From: Gilvimarinus chinensis DSM 19667
Lineage (GTDB): Bacteria > Pseudomonadota > Gammaproteobacteria > Pseudomonadales > Cellvibrionaceae
Reading direction: 5' to 3'
Assembly (NCBI RefSeq): GCF_000377745.1
Contig: NZ_KB898706.1
Location: 891,955 to 955,954 of the forward strand
Length of the DNA stretch: 64,000 nt
Positions 36,161 to 45,910 of the stretch are shown here, piece by piece. Made by a program: the position numbers and the translations under genes. Position 1 is the first letter of the stretch. Each line of letters opens with the position of its first letter. The notes under the pieces were generated by a model. That model ran no database searches, was not told the DNA's origin, and saw only the letters and a program-made list of their open reading frames with translations.

Positions 36161-38512
36161 TTAGGGTAGTGTAACCTTCACCCTGTAGGTCTTTCCGGCT
36201 TCCGGTTGTGGTATACGGTTGCCGTTTAGCGGGACACCGTTGACCGAGATGCTCATCTGCTTTAACGATGCATCGCGGCGGTAGCTTACCGCCAGTGTGG
36301 CGCCGCGAAATTGTCTTTCTACTTCAGCGTCAGACCAATGCGCGGGCAAGTTGGGCTCAATCAGTAAATCTGGTCCGTCACCTTTTAAGCCAAATAACCC
36401 CTCCACCAGTGAGCGATACACCCAGCTTACCGTGCCGGTATTAAACAGCTGGCTGGAGCGCCCAGCAGTGCGTGGGAATTGGTAGTAAGCGCCGCGATAG
36501 TAGTTGGGGATGTAAATTGGCATCTGGCCGCGCTGTTCAAAATCGGCGGCGTCTGGCCCGGGAATCATTTGCCGCAGCAGTTTATAGGCGCGGTCTGCCT
36601 CGCCAAGGGTGTACAAACTGTAAATATAAAAAATGGCGGCGTGGTTATACACCGATCCATTTTCTGCCGAGCCCGGATGTTTTTGTGTCACCCGGCCGAC
36701 ATCTTCTCGCATGGCGGTAAAGGCGGGGGCGAGCATGGCAACCCCATAGGGCGTTTCTAGCTGCTCTTCGATGGCGTGAATCATTTTTTCACGCTGCTCG
36801 CTCGAGCAGGCGCCCGCTAAAATTGCCCAGCTTTGCGGATTAAGAAAAATGCGGCCTTCGCTATCTTTGCTGATGCCAAAAACGACATTGTCATCGGTGA
36901 TACCGCGGCCGTACCAGGCTCCGTCCCATAAATGAGTGTTAACGGCCTTGTTAATCTCGTCAGCACCCGCGTGAAAATCCGTTGGGGTATCCAGTTTGTT
37001 TTGCTCGCAAATATCCGCCCATAGATTCAGTGCGTAGGCCGTGGCTAGGCTCAGCCAGCCCGACACCCCTTTGCCCTTATAGCCCACCATGTTCATGGGG
37101 TCGCACCAGTCGCCCTGAGCAATGTAGGACAGACCGCGTTCGTCGCGCGCCTGCAGCAACCATTGCATGGCGCGGCTGATGCGCTCGGCAAGGGTTAGGG
37201 TTTTGCCATCGGTGCCCGGTATGGGTTCTTGCAGTAGGTCGGCATCGCCACTCTCATCCAAATACGCTTTCAGGCATACCGGTAACCACACGCAGTGATC
37301 CGTGTGCGGAATTTGATTGATGTATTTCAGTTCAGCCTCTTCGTGCAATAGGATGCCGTCGGGCATAGCACCGGAGGTCTCCTGTTGAGAAAGTGCGTGC
37401 ACAAAGGCCTGGCGGGCAACCTCGGGTTTGATATAGCTCATACCCATGTTGTCTTGCAGGTAGTTGCGCGTTTGCGGGTCGGTGGTCAGGCGGTTGACAT
37501 CGCCGTGGTAAAACACCTGGCGTGCCAGCCAGTGGTTAACGAAATTGTTCAGGCCGTCATCGGGGGTATTGATGCGCAACACCCCAGCGCCCTCGGCGAT
37601 ATAGTTCGCGTACTCTGATTGCGCTTGGCTAAAGCCCGCTTCGTTTAAATAGTGCTCGCGTATGGTTTTTATTTCGGCGTCGTCTTTGGCCGGGCCAAAC
37701 GCAAAGCGGTAACTCTCATGCTGCCCCGCTTCGAGAGCAAAGCGGTACTGCAGTGCTGCCAGCGGTGGCTCGTAGCGGGCATCGTCGCAGGCGAGGGTAG
37801 TGCGTTGCAGAGCATCGGGGTTGTGCAATCCGCCTTCGCCTTCAAACGCTTCGCGCTGCACTTGCCAGGCACTTGGCTCGCGCTCGGCGAGTAAATAGGT
37901 TTTGTCTTTAAAATGCTGGTTCTTAAAGTAATCCGGGTATTTTTGATAAGGCGTGACGCAGCTTGCGACCACGCCCTGCAGGTCGGGACGGTACTCGGCG
38001 CTCTGATTCATCCAGCTCATGTAGCCCGGCGTAAAATAAGGGTAAAGGCTGATGTTGCGTGTTTTTCCCGATAAATTTTTTACCTGGATCTGCCACAGCT
38101 CAACCACATCGTTTACCGGCAGGGATAAGTTAAGGTTCACCTCAATCTCGTCGCAGGTAACCTGCCATTGAATGTCGGTTTTGCCCGGCGAAAAACAAAA
38201 TTCACTGTCTTGGCGGCGCACGGGTTCAAAGGGGGCAGAAAAAATTTTGCCGCTGTCTTCGTCTTTTAGGTAAAAAAAGCGGCCTGGGTGATGGGCGTAA
38301 TAAGGCTGCTCTGGTTGCATAAACGTTTTCGCCTCCAGGTTGGGGGCGTAGGCGTACTTGGCCGGCTCCGGCTGCATAAACTGCGCAACGGCATAGCCGC
38401 GACAGTTCATTTGAATCATCATTTTTTTGTTCCACAAAAAACCGGCCGCGCGTGGCATCAGGCTCGGACTTTTAAGGTGGTAGTAATGACCATCGGTGGA
38501 GGGGCTTAGCAT
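36161..38512 (-). CDS. GH94 phosphorylase, probably cellobionic acid phosphorylase
   Basis: 783 residues with the GH94 layout: N-terminal beta-sandwich ([20 protein letters not shown]), linker, (alpha/alpha)6 barrel and C-terminal beta domain ([18 protein letters not shown]). The catalytic acid Asp lies in GDWCDPMNM (467-475), where cellobiose phosphorylases have [18 protein letters not shown] and HTDHCVWLP line the site. Saccharophagus degradans has a described cellobionic acid phosphorylase of this family, yielding glucose-1-phosphate and gluconate. Gluconokinase and a GntR-like repressor next door favour that substrate; cellobiose or chitobiose remains possible. Second gene of an operon after the transporter. 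Confidence 0.85.
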   Translation of the reverse strand: MLSPSTDGHYYHLKSPSLMPRAAGFLWNKKMMIQMNCRGYAVAQFMQPEPAKYAYAPNLEAKTFMQPEQPYYAHHPGRFFYLKDEDSGKIFSAPFEPVRRQDSEFCFSPGKTDIQWQVTCDEIEVNLNLSLPVNDVVELWQIQVKNLSGKTRNISLYPYFTPGYMSWMNQSAEYRPDLQGVVASCVTPYQKYPDYFKNQHFKDKTYLLAEREPSAWQVQREAFEGEGGLHNPDALQRTTLACDDARYEPPLAALQYRFALEAGQHESYRFAFGPAKDDAEIKTIREHYLNEAGFSQAQSEYANYIAEGAGVLRINTPDDGLNNFVNHWLARQVFYHGDVNRLTTDPQTRNYLQDNMGMSYIKPEVARQAFVHALSQQETSGAMPDGILLHEEAELKYINQIPHTDHCVWLPVCLKAYLDESGDADLLQEPIPGTDGKTLTLAERISRAMQWLLQARDERGLSYIAQGDWCDPMNMVGYKGKGVSGWLSLATAYALNLWADICEQNKLDTPTDFHAGADEINKAVNTHLWDGAWYGRGITDDNVVFGISKDSEGRIFLNPQSWAILAGACSSEQREKMIHAIEEQLETPYGVAMLAPAFTAMREDVGRVTQKHPGSAENGSVYNHAAIFYIYSLYTLGEADRAYKLLRQMIPGPDAADFEQRGQMPIYIPNYYRGAYYQFPRTAGRSSQLFNTGTVSWVYRSLVEGLFGLKGDGPDLLIEPNLPAHWSDAEVERQFRGATLAVSYRRDASLKQMSISVNGVPLNGNRIPQPEAGKTYRVKVTLP

Positions 38513-38617
38513 AGTGTCCTCAATAATGTGTACGCAGAATAAAAAAGAGCGCCGCTAACTCAGACGCTCAAGCAGGGTGCCATTTGCTCAGTGGTCACCG
38601 GTCAAGGATGTTTCGTG

Positions 38618-40243
38618 TTAACTCTGTCGCTCGGCAAGTTCTTGCTGAATTCGCTCGAGCTTTTCGCCCGTTAAATCATAAAAAGCGAGGGCTATGATGG
38701 CGATAAGCGCAAACACGCCAGGGGCGAGCGTTTGCATATAAACAATGCCGTCCAAAGAGGCGTCAGACTGCACCTGATTGGCTTGATAACCCAGCGCCGC
38801 CAATACCGACAACATAATGGCCGAGCCGGCGGCGCTGCCCAGTTTTTGTGAAAATGTGGTGGCCGAAAATGTCATGCCGGTGGCGCGACGGCCGGTTTTC
38901 CATTCGTTGTAGTCGGTCACATCGGCGTACATTGCCCAGGTGATGGGTGCCTTGGGGCCAAGCGCCAGACTGATAAGCATGCTCAGAATAAACATCAGAA
39001 TTAATTCCGGGGGCCAGCTGGCGCTGTCCAGCTCGCTGCCATCGGCACGGGTGCGAATCACACTGAGGGTGTCGCTGGCATAAGCGCCGGTGCTAATTTG
39101 AGGGCTGGTTTGTGGTAGCTCGATGCGGTTTTTAATCACCCAGAAAACGTTTTCGTAGCGTGTCCAGGTGTAGGTGTCACCGCTTTGGTGGGGTTCGCCA
39201 AGTAAGTCACTGGCATTGAGCTGGGTCTGTTTGGTTTCGTTGATGTCCACAACCCCCAGTGCCTGGGGTTTGGGTACGAAAGCAAACGCAAAGCACAGCA
39301 CGCTGACAACCCCCATTAAAATCATCAGCAATTTTACTTTGTCGATGTAGCGCGTCAGGGTGGAGGCAGACATAGCGCCGATCATTAATCCCAACACTTG
39401 CAGACCGACAAACAGCCCCAGTAAGTCGGGCCGCTCCACAAAGTATTTAAAGTAGTAAGTCGCCGAGCTGCCGCGCAGGGTGAAGGTGGTCATGATCACC
39501 ATGGCGAGAATAAAAATAATGATCCAGGGTTTGCAGGTGAGCAGCGTTTTTAAATCTTTTAACGGTTCGGATTTTTGCTCGGCCGGAGGGCGAATACGCT
39601 CTTTGGTGGTGGCGAAGGTAATGACAAATAAAACCGAGGCAATCACCGCGTATATGCTCATGGTAATTTGCCAACCCACAGGGTTGTAGCGGTCGCCGTC
39701 GCCGAAGTATTCGGCTAAATCGGGCGTAAGGGCGCCGACGATAATACCGGTGAAATAAGCGAAGAAAAACCGTGTGCTGTTAAGGGTGTTGCGCTCTTGT
39801 GCGTTGGCCGTTAACACACCCGACAACGAGTTGTAGGGCATATTCAGCACGGTGTAGGTGAGCATTAAAATCATGTAAGTGGCGTAGGCCCAGATTAATT
39901 TGCCACCTTCGTCTAAATCGGGTGTGGTCATTGTGAGCAGGCCCGCGCCCATCATGGGCAGGGTGCCAAACAGCAGGTAGGGGCGAAACTTGCCCCAGCG
40001 GGTGTTGGTTTTATCGGCAATCGCGCCCATGGCGGGGTCGGTAAAGGCGTCGACAATTTTTGTAACGGTCACCATGGTGGCCGCGGCCGCGGCGCTGATA
40101 CCAAAAATATCGGTGTAAAAGAAAATGAGGTACGAGCCGATAATCGCCCAGTAAAAATTAAAGCCAGCATCACCCAGGCCGTAGCCAATGCGCTCGCGCC
40201 AGGTGAGTTTTGCCAGCCTGTCGGTGGACGTTGTTTGAGTCAC
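38618..40243 (-). CDS. GPH-family (MelB-like) sugar:cation symporter
   Basis: Inner-membrane transporter of 541 residues. Starts with LTWRERIGYGLGDAGFNFYWA, then the family motif DPAMGAIADKTNTRWGKFRPYLL. About 12 membrane segments in two halves. An unusual hydrophilic insertion of about 85 residues (324-410, QTQLNASDLL, DTYTWTRYENVFW) interrupts the second half, which makes the protein longer than typical MelB (about 470). First gene of the operon with the GH94 phosphorylase, so it likely imports that enzyme's substrate. A perfect LacI operator lies about 50 bp before the start. Confidence 0.88.
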   Translation of the reverse strand: MTQTTSTDRLAKLTWRERIGYGLGDAGFNFYWAIIGSYLIFFYTDIFGISAAAAATMVTVTKIVDAFTDPAMGAIADKTNTRWGKFRPYLLFGTLPMMGAGLLTMTTPDLDEGGKLIWAYATYMILMLTYTVLNMPYNSLSGVLTANAQERNTLNSTRFFFAYFTGIIVGALTPDLAEYFGDGDRYNPVGWQITMSIYAVIASVLFVITFATTKERIRPPAEQKSEPLKDLKTLLTCKPWIIIFILAMVIMTTFTLRGSSATYYFKYFVERPDLLGLFVGLQVLGLMIGAMSASTLTRYIDKVKLLMILMGVVSVLCFAFAFVPKPQALGVVDINETKQTQLNASDLLGEPHQSGDTYTWTRYENVFWVIKNRIELPQTSPQISTGAYASDTLSVIRTRADGSELDSASWPPELILMFILSMLISLALGPKAPITWAMYADVTDYNEWKTGRRATGMTFSATTFSQKLGSAAGSAIMLSVLAALGYQANQVQSDASLDGIVYMQTLAPGVFALIAIIALAFYDLTGEKLERIQQELAERQS

Positions 40244-40292
40244 GTTTGTCTCCGTTACTTGTTGTTATCGCGGTGACGCTGATGCTACGCCA

Positions 40293-40308
40293 AATGATAG
40301 CGCTATCA
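40293..40308. promoter_or_regulatory. Perfect 16-bp LacI-type operator before the transporter gene
   Basis: ATGATAGCGCTATCAT is an exact palindrome with the central CG typical of LacI-family sites. It is 50 bp upstream of the transporter start. The related site at 35029 beside the LacI-type gene links the two. Confidence 0.8.
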
Positions 40309-40385
40309 TATTGGCTTGAGCGTAGAAAATCTACCCCTGAAGAGTAGGTGTAGCTCAAGAAGTGCGTGGTGACGGGAGAAATAAT

Positions 40386-40411
40386 CCACAGCGCCAGTAT
40401 GGGCGCTGTGG
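40386..40411 (-). terminator. Hairpin after the DUF413 gene
   Basis: CCACAGCGCC and its inverse GGCGCTGTGG form a ten-pair stem with a six-base loop, 12 bp after the stop of the DUF413 gene. The following minus-strand bases (ATTATTTC) are only moderately T-rich. Confidence 0.6.
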
Positions 40412-40423
40412 CAGGTGAGTGGG

Positions 40424-40717
40424 TTAAGCGGATTTTTTCAATTTCTTGGTGGGCTTGGTTGTCTCTTGTTCGCGCAGTGAGTCAAATTTGAGCCAGGCCT
40501 GTTCTACAGGTGTGGTGGGGGCGCTTTTTTGCGTTACGATTTTTACCAGGCGCATATCCGCCAGGTTGGGGTTAAGCACTTCATCGTTCAGCAGTGCTGT
40601 GATCAAAGCGCCGTGTTTTTTAATCAGGCGCTGTTGTTCGCTGGTCAGCTTGTTGGCATCGGCCAGATCGCCCAGGCCGTAAAAGGGCTGTTTGATGTAG
40701 TGTTCACGCGGCAGCAT
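40424..40717 (-). CDS. DUF413 family protein, MaoP-like
   Basis: 97 residues resembling E. coli MaoP (YifE): YGLGDLADANKLTSEQQRLIKKHGALITALLNDEV and the downstream VEQAWLKFDSL, with the basic lysine-rich tail KPTKKLKKSA. MaoP helps organise the Ori macrodomain in E. coli; that role is not shown for this distant member. Single gene with its own promoter region and a downstream hairpin. Confidence 0.75.
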   Translation of the reverse strand: MLPREHYIKQPFYGLGDLADANKLTSEQQRLIKKHGALITALLNDEVLNPNLADMRLVKIVTQKSAPTTPVEQAWLKFDSLREQETTKPTKKLKKSA

Positions 40718-40860
40718 AAAAATCCCTCAAGTAGTGGCGATGTGGCTGTTATACGTGAGGTTTTTGAAGATTCTGTTGCAATGCCGTGACGGTTTTGCGA
40801 AAACAGTCCGCAATGCAAAGGGGCGGTATTTCAGGGGGAGGGGCGCGTTTTACGGACACA

Positions 40861-40887
40861 AAAAAACCGGCCGTAGCCGGTTTTTTT
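40861..40887 (-). terminator. Intrinsic terminator of rpsT
   Basis: Stem ACCGGC / GCCGGT with loop CGTA, flanked by six A and seven T residues, so it works on both strands. It lies 18 bp after the rpsT stop. Confidence 0.9.
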
Positions 40888-40904
40888 AAGCGCTTGGCGT
40901 TACA

Positions 40905-41171
40905 TTAAGAGGCCAGTGCTTTGATCTTGCTGTTCAAGCGGCTCTTATGACGAGCGGCTTTGTTTTTGTGGTAAACGCCTTTGTCTGCCACACGATCCAG
41001 AACCGGTACGGCTGCTGCGTAAGCGGCTTTGGCTTGTTCTACGTCACCTGCTGCAATGGCGGCATCCACTTTTTTCAAGTAGGTGCGCACCATGGAGCGC
41101 AGGCTGGCGTTGTGCTTGCGAGCTTTTTCGTTCTGGCGTGCACGTTTTTTGGCTTGAGGTGAATTTGCCAC
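40905..41171 (-). CDS. rpsT: 30S ribosomal protein S20
   Basis: 88 residues, one longer than E. coli S20. Starts [21 protein letters not shown] and continues [17 protein letters not shown], with [20 protein letters not shown] near the end. Followed by a clear intrinsic terminator; monocistronic as usual. Confidence 0.98.
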   Translation of the reverse strand: MANSPQAKKRARQNEKARKHNASLRSMVRTYLKKVDAAIAAGDVEQAKAAYAAAVPVLDRVADKGVYHKNKAARHKSRLNSKIKALAS

Positions 41172-41277
41172 CGTGTTGCTCCTATCTAAAATTCAAAAAT
41201 CTGGTTTATTCGAGGCCGCCTAAACGGTTGTCTGGCCCCTTAAAAGACGCGGCATTCTACCGGATTGGCAGCCTGTG

Positions 41278-43428
41278 TCAACTATCTTCTTTTCGTTGAG
41301 CAATAAGCTCGGGTGACTTTATGGGTAAGAGCAGATGAAAAGCCACACCCTCGTGTGTATTTTCGGCCCAAATTCGTGCTTCGTGGTAGCGCGCGATCAA
41401 ATCGACGATGTAAAGCCCTAACCCCAGATGCAGTTGTTTATCGCCACTTTGTGGGCGTGAAGAGGTTAACGAATTAAACAGCTGCCCTTCAAGTTCGGCG
41501 GGTAGGGGCGGGCCCTGGTTATGAACCGACAGCAACAGTTGGGGCTCGCCAGCCTCGGCGTAAATCCGGCTTAGGCTTAGGGTGATTGGTGCTTCTCTGG
41601 GGCTGAAACTGACGGCATTATCAATCAACTTGTCCAGTAACTGCACCAGCAGCTCGGGGGCCACGGCATTTTTGTAGGCGGACTCTTGGCCGCCCCCATC
41701 GTTAACGGGCTGAATCTCGCACTCGAAGCGGTACAACGGATACGCATCGCGGTAGGCGGCGCTCATATCGCGCAGTAGCTGATCTAGGTGAATCTCTTCG
41801 CGCTCGGCGCTGGCGATGCTTGTCTCCATACGCGAGGCCTCGGTCATGGCGCTGACCAATCGGCTGAGGCGCAGAGTGCCTTGGCGGGCGCGCTCGATGT
41901 AGGGGGCCTGACTTGCGCTGTGCGGCTGTTCTTGGGTGTGCTGCAAATTGTCCAGTGAGCTATTCACCACCGCCAGCGGCGTGCGCAGTTCGTGGGCGAG
42001 TTTGCTGGTGAGGGTTTTAAGGTAATCCGTGTGGGCGCGTACCTGTTCCAGTAATCGCCGGTAGTGCCCGGCTAGTTCGGCGACCTCGTCGTTTACCCGG
42101 TAGCGCGGCCAGTGCTTCAGGGTCTGACTCAGTGCGTCGCGGTTGTCGCCGACCATCAGCGCGGCGCGCGACAAACGCCTAATGCGCAAGCTGAGCCACA
42201 GGGCGTAACCAATCAATAGTGCCAGCAAGAGCGCTCCCGCCCCGAGGGTCAGGCCTAACAAGTTGAGTGCGGCGCGGTTGTCGATCATGCGCCAGGGGTT
42301 GATGCGCTGTTCGACAATAACTAACCCGGCCTTTTGTGACTCCACGGCACCTGCGTCGGGCCAATCGCGATACAGGGGGGCGCTCACCTGGGCAATATCC
42401 GCGCTACCTTGGTGGTACCAGTGGGTGTGCATCTCGTTCACATTGGGCCACTGACCCGAGCGAGCGTCCTGCCAGGGCGGGAGTGTCCGGCGCGGGTTTA
42501 ATATTCGCACATACCATGGGGTCGCTTGCGCGCTCGCGGTAGCGGTTAACTCACCGCTTTGCCCTCTGAGCCAACCGTGCTTATCCAGCACGCTCAGTCG
42601 CAGGTTGTTATTGCTGAAGGCGTTGAGGGCTTTATTAAGGGCTGGCGAGTGGCTAATGAGACGCCCATAAGTGTCGGGCAGTACGCCCGGGTCGGGGCCG
42701 CCTACCATGGTGGCTATATCGCCTAGGGTGCCGGTGTGGTGAATCTGCGTTGCACTTTTATCCACCGCCGAGAGCGCGAAGTACTGCTGCGACCAGTCAG
42801 CTGGCAGTGTGAGCTCTACGGCATAGCCTTGCTCTGTTTCGCGCCACACGCCGCGAATGCGGTAGTCCCGTTGCGCCAGGCCGGCACTGTCACGATACAG
42901 CGCCTGAACCTCTCCCGGTAACTGGGCGCGAATGGCGTAATAGCGAGCGCTGCCTTCTTGCTGGTTACCGATAAACAAGGCGATGTGATCACCGGTGGCC
43001 AGCTGGGTGTCGCTTTGGCGGTGAAACTGTCGTGTGGCGTCAGCCACTTGCAGCAGTAGATAAAGTTTGTCGCCGTACTGGCCCGCGCTGAATGTTACCT
43101 CAGGCCCGTTGGTTGAGGTTAACTCCAGCGGCGCCAGCGGATAAGTGGACCAATCTGCCGCGCTGCCATCCAGCTGGGGGGGCGCGGGCAGGCTATGCAG
43201 GTATAGCTCATGACTGGCATCGGTTGCGGTACCCGCACCAAGCCCTGCGCGTTCAAGCAATTGGTTGTCGCCGCCCAAGCGTGCGGCGACCGCATTGGCG
43301 GTTGCTTGCAAGGCGGCGCTCTGGCCCTCACGCAGCAGGGTGTCAAAAATAAACAGCGATTGCAGCGCTGCCCAGGGCAGAATTAAAGCCGCTAGTGATA
43401 CCAGCGCCAGTTGGCGGGTGAGCTTCAC
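41278..43428 (-). CDS. pdsS: Sensor histidine kinase, proteobacterial dedicated sortase system type
   Basis: 716 residues. TM1 (about 7-28), a large periplasmic domain (about 30-385) that starts with a carbohydrate-binding-like fold (PPQLDGSAADWSTYPLAPL), TM2 (about 390-415), a HAMP-like linker, then the kinase core: H-box LTSKLAHELRTPLAVVN, N-box LLDKLIDNAVSFSP and a GLGLYIVDLIARYHEA G-box. The N-terminus MKLTRQLALVSLAALILPWA and this layout match my recollection of the PdsS family. No sortase or LPXTG gene is in the window, so its output system must be elsewhere or lost. ATG overlaps the pdsR stop by 4 nt. Confidence 0.72.
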   Translation of the reverse strand: MKLTRQLALVSLAALILPWAALQSLFIFDTLLREGQSAALQATANAVAARLGGDNQLLERAGLGAGTATDASHELYLHSLPAPPQLDGSAADWSTYPLAPLELTSTNGPEVTFSAGQYGDKLYLLLQVADATRQFHRQSDTQLATGDHIALFIGNQQEGSARYYAIRAQLPGEVQALYRDSAGLAQRDYRIRGVWRETEQGYAVELTLPADWSQQYFALSAVDKSATQIHHTGTLGDIATMVGGPDPGVLPDTYGRLISHSPALNKALNAFSNNNLRLSVLDKHGWLRGQSGELTATASAQATPWYVRILNPRRTLPPWQDARSGQWPNVNEMHTHWYHQGSADIAQVSAPLYRDWPDAGAVESQKAGLVIVEQRINPWRMIDNRAALNLLGLTLGAGALLLALLIGYALWLSLRIRRLSRAALMVGDNRDALSQTLKHWPRYRVNDEVAELAGHYRRLLEQVRAHTDYLKTLTSKLAHELRTPLAVVNSSLDNLQHTQEQPHSASQAPYIERARQGTLRLSRLVSAMTEASRMETSIASAEREEIHLDQLLRDMSAAYRDAYPLYRFECEIQPVNDGGGQESAYKNAVAPELLVQLLDKLIDNAVSFSPREAPITLSLSRIYAEAGEPQLLLSVHNQGPPLPAELEGQLFNSLTSSRPQSGDKQLHLGLGLYIVDLIARYHEARIWAENTHEGVAFHLLLPIKSPELIAQRKEDS

Positions 43429-44120
43429 GCCTCGCCCTGCCAGCGATATCCCATGCCGTAGGCTGTTTGAATGCGATCAAAGCTGGCATCAATGGCGGCG
43501 AACTTGCGGCGAATACGTTTGATGTGCGAGGTGATGGTGTTGTCATCCAGCACGACGTTGGCCGCGTCCATCAATTGCTGGCGGTTTTTGACGTGCCCCG
43601 GGTGGCGTGCCAGAGCGTGCAAAATCCAAAACTCGGTAACGGTTAAATCGACGGGGTGATCTTGCCAGTGCACGCTCATGCGCGACAGGTTGATGGCTAG
43701 CTGGCCGCGTTTGACGGTATCGTCTTCATTGATTGGTTGGCGCAGGGCGTCTATGCGGCGAAACAGCGCGTGGATTCGCGCCAGCATGTGGGCCTGGCTG
43801 ATGTCTTTGGTCAGGTAATCGTCCGCTCCCAGGCGCAGCCCTGATATCACATCAAATTCGTCGTCGCGGGCGGTCAAAAACACAATGGGCAGCTCTGGGG
43901 CAAGGCTGCGTAAATCGCGGCACAGCTCAAAGCCGCCCTCAATTTCATCCCCCAAGCCCACGTCGATAATCGCCAAATCCGGCAGCGCGTGGCGAAAGGC
44001 GGCTTGCGCGCTGGGGCGGTCCAGATAGTGTTCCACCTGGTAGCCCAGGCGGGTGAAGGCATCGCGGTAGTTGTCGGCGATGGCCTGTTCGTCTTCAACA
44101 ATGGCTATAATGCGGGCCAT
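43425..44120 (-). CDS. pdsR: Response regulator, OmpR/PhoB type, dedicated sortase system
   Basis: 231 residues. Receiver domain with the acidic pocket (VEDEQ), phospho-acceptor Asp in LAIIDVGLGDEIEGG, FLTARDDEFD and the Lys in DDYLTKDISQ. The C-terminal winged helix reads LTVTEFWILHALARHPGHVKNRQQLMDAANVV and TSHIKRIRRKFAAID. Partner of the downstream kinase by overlap; the extended DEIEGGFELC loop fits the PdsR family as I recall it. Divergent from the DUF3592 gene. Confidence 0.8.
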   Translation of the reverse strand: MARIIAIVEDEQAIADNYRDAFTRLGYQVEHYLDRPSAQAAFRHALPDLAIIDVGLGDEIEGGFELCRDLRSLAPELPIVFLTARDDEFDVISGLRLGADDYLTKDISQAHMLARIHALFRRIDALRQPINEDDTVKRGQLAINLSRMSVHWQDHPVDLTVTEFWILHALARHPGHVKNRQQLMDAANVVLDDNTITSHIKRIRRKFAAIDASFDRIQTAYGMGYRWQGEA

Positions 44121-44191
44121 AACTTATTCCAATAACAGGGTTTTGCGCATAATGGTGGCTTGCGCGACATTGATCAAGTTTGGGGAAACGG

Positions 44192-45910
44192 ATGCTACAA
44201 AAATTAAAAGAACGTTGGGTGTTATTTCTGTTTGGAGCGCCTTTTGCGGCGGTGGGTTTAGGTTTTTTGTTTTGGGGGATTGTGCCTCAATTGGCCCAGT
44301 GGACGGCAATGAAAAGCTGGGAGCCAGTGCAGGCGCAGATTGTAAGCGCCGAAATCAAAAGCCACCAGTCCGACGATTCTACCACTTACAGCCTGCACGC
44401 TACGTATCGCTACCAGTATCAGGGGCAAAGCTACACGGGCAATCGTGTGGGTATTAGCTCGGGCTCGGACAATGTGGGCGATTACCACCAGCGGGTGATC
44501 GGGCCGCTGAAGCGCGCCCAACGCAACGGCTCAAGCGTCACCGCCTGGGTGAACCCACAACAGCCCGAACAGGCTGTGCTGAATCGCGAACTGCGCTTAA
44601 GCTTAATTTTATTTAAAGGCTTGTTCGTGTTGCTCTTTGGCGGGGCGGGTTTAGGCATGTGGGCCTATGGTTTTATCGCCCGGCCCGATAAAACCGATGT
44701 CTCTGAGGTTGAAGCCCAGCAACAACCCTGGTTGTCGCGTAATGATTGGGCGAGCCCGACCATTAAAAGCGATGGTAAAACCGGCATGTGGGGGCTGTGG
44801 GTGTTTGCCGCCTTTTGGAATCTTATTAGCCTCCCGGCGGCCATTGGCGCGGTGGGTGAAGCCCTGGCGGGTAATCATGCCGCCTGGTTAGCACTTTTAT
44901 TTCCCCTGGTGGGGGCGGGCATTGTGTTCTGGGCGATCAAACTGACCCTGGCTTGGCGCCGTTTTGGCCCCGCGCCAGTAACCCTGGACCCATACCCTGG
45001 CGCTATCGGCGGACAGGTAGGCGGCGCGCTGGAGGTGGCCTTGCCCTACCAGCCGGATAATAGCTTTGCCGTGACTTTGCAGTGCTTGCACAGTTATTAC
45101 ACGGGCTCGGGCAAAAACCGTAAACGGCACGAGTCCATGGTATGGCAGAGCGAGGGCATTGCTCAGACCTCACGCAGCGCTCACGGCACCCGCGTAGAGT
45201 GGTTGTTTGAGGTGGATGAGGGACTGCCCGAATCCGAACCTCCGGGCAAGCGCTACCACTTGTGGCGGGTGAATATTAAATGCGAGCTTCCCGGCACGGA
45301 CTTTGATCGCAACTATGAAATACCCGTATTCGCCACTGGTGACCAGGCCCAGCAATTGGGGGATGTGACTGTCAGCAATCAACACCCGGAAATGGCGCAG
45401 CAGCGCGAGCAATTACTGGAAGATTTATTTGATATTCGCCAGGTACCCGGCGGGGTGATATTGCATTATCCGGCCTTTCGAAACGTAAGCACTATGCTGG
45501 TGTTAATTTTAATGGGGGCAATATTTTCCGGTATTGGCTTGTGGCTAGATGCGGACGGTTTCCCCGAATGGATTTTTGCGCTTATCGGTTTGCCAATGTT
45601 TTTCGGCGGGCTCTATTCGCTCTGCTCCAGCTTGGATGTACGCATCGACCGCACCGAACTGATTACCCGCCGCCGTATACTGGGCGTAAGTCTGGGGAAT
45701 AAGCACACTCCGCGCAGCGAAATTACCAAATTGTTTATCGATGAAAGCTACTCATCCAGCACCGGCAACAAACACACCACTTACTACAAAATAAAAGCCG
45801 AGCTGCGCAGTGGCGGCAAAAAAAACATCAGCCACAGCTTGCCCGGCCGCGAGCTGGCCGAAGAAGCGTTAGAATCACTCAGCCTACTCACCGGAGTCCC
45901 CTGTCAGTAA
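44192..45910 (+). CDS. DUF3592-containing membrane protein
   Basis: 572 residues, function unknown. TM1 (about 9-30), a soluble segment with the DUF3592 pattern (WEPVQAQIVSAEIKSHQ, YSLHATYRYQYQGQSYTGNRV), TM2 (about 133-155), two further TM segments (about 190-250), a long beta-rich domain, and a final TM pair (about 435-480) followed by a PH-like tail (RIDRTELITRRRILGVSLG). ATG 44192 follows GGGGA by five bases. It ends in TAATG, the overlap starting the MORN peptidase gene, so the two are made together. Confidence 0.75.
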   Translation: MLQKLKERWVLFLFGAPFAAVGLGFLFWGIVPQLAQWTAMKSWEPVQAQIVSAEIKSHQSDDSTTYSLHATYRYQYQGQSYTGNRVGISSGSDNVGDYHQRVIGPLKRAQRNGSSVTAWVNPQQPEQAVLNRELRLSLILFKGLFVLLFGGAGLGMWAYGFIARPDKTDVSEVEAQQQPWLSRNDWASPTIKSDGKTGMWGLWVFAAFWNLISLPAAIGAVGEALAGNHAAWLALLFPLVGAGIVFWAIKLTLAWRRFGPAPVTLDPYPGAIGGQVGGALEVALPYQPDNSFAVTLQCLHSYYTGSGKNRKRHESMVWQSEGIAQTSRSAHGTRVEWLFEVDEGLPESEPPGKRYHLWRVNIKCELPGTDFDRNYEIPVFATGDQAQQLGDVTVSNQHPEMAQQREQLLEDLFDIRQVPGGVILHYPAFRNVSTMLVLILMGAIFSGIGLWLDADGFPEWIFALIGLPMFFGGLYSLCSSLDVRIDRTELITRRRILGVSLGNKHTPRSEITKLFIDESYSSSTGNKHTTYYKIKAELRSGGKKNISHSLPGRELAEEALESLSLLTGVPCQ

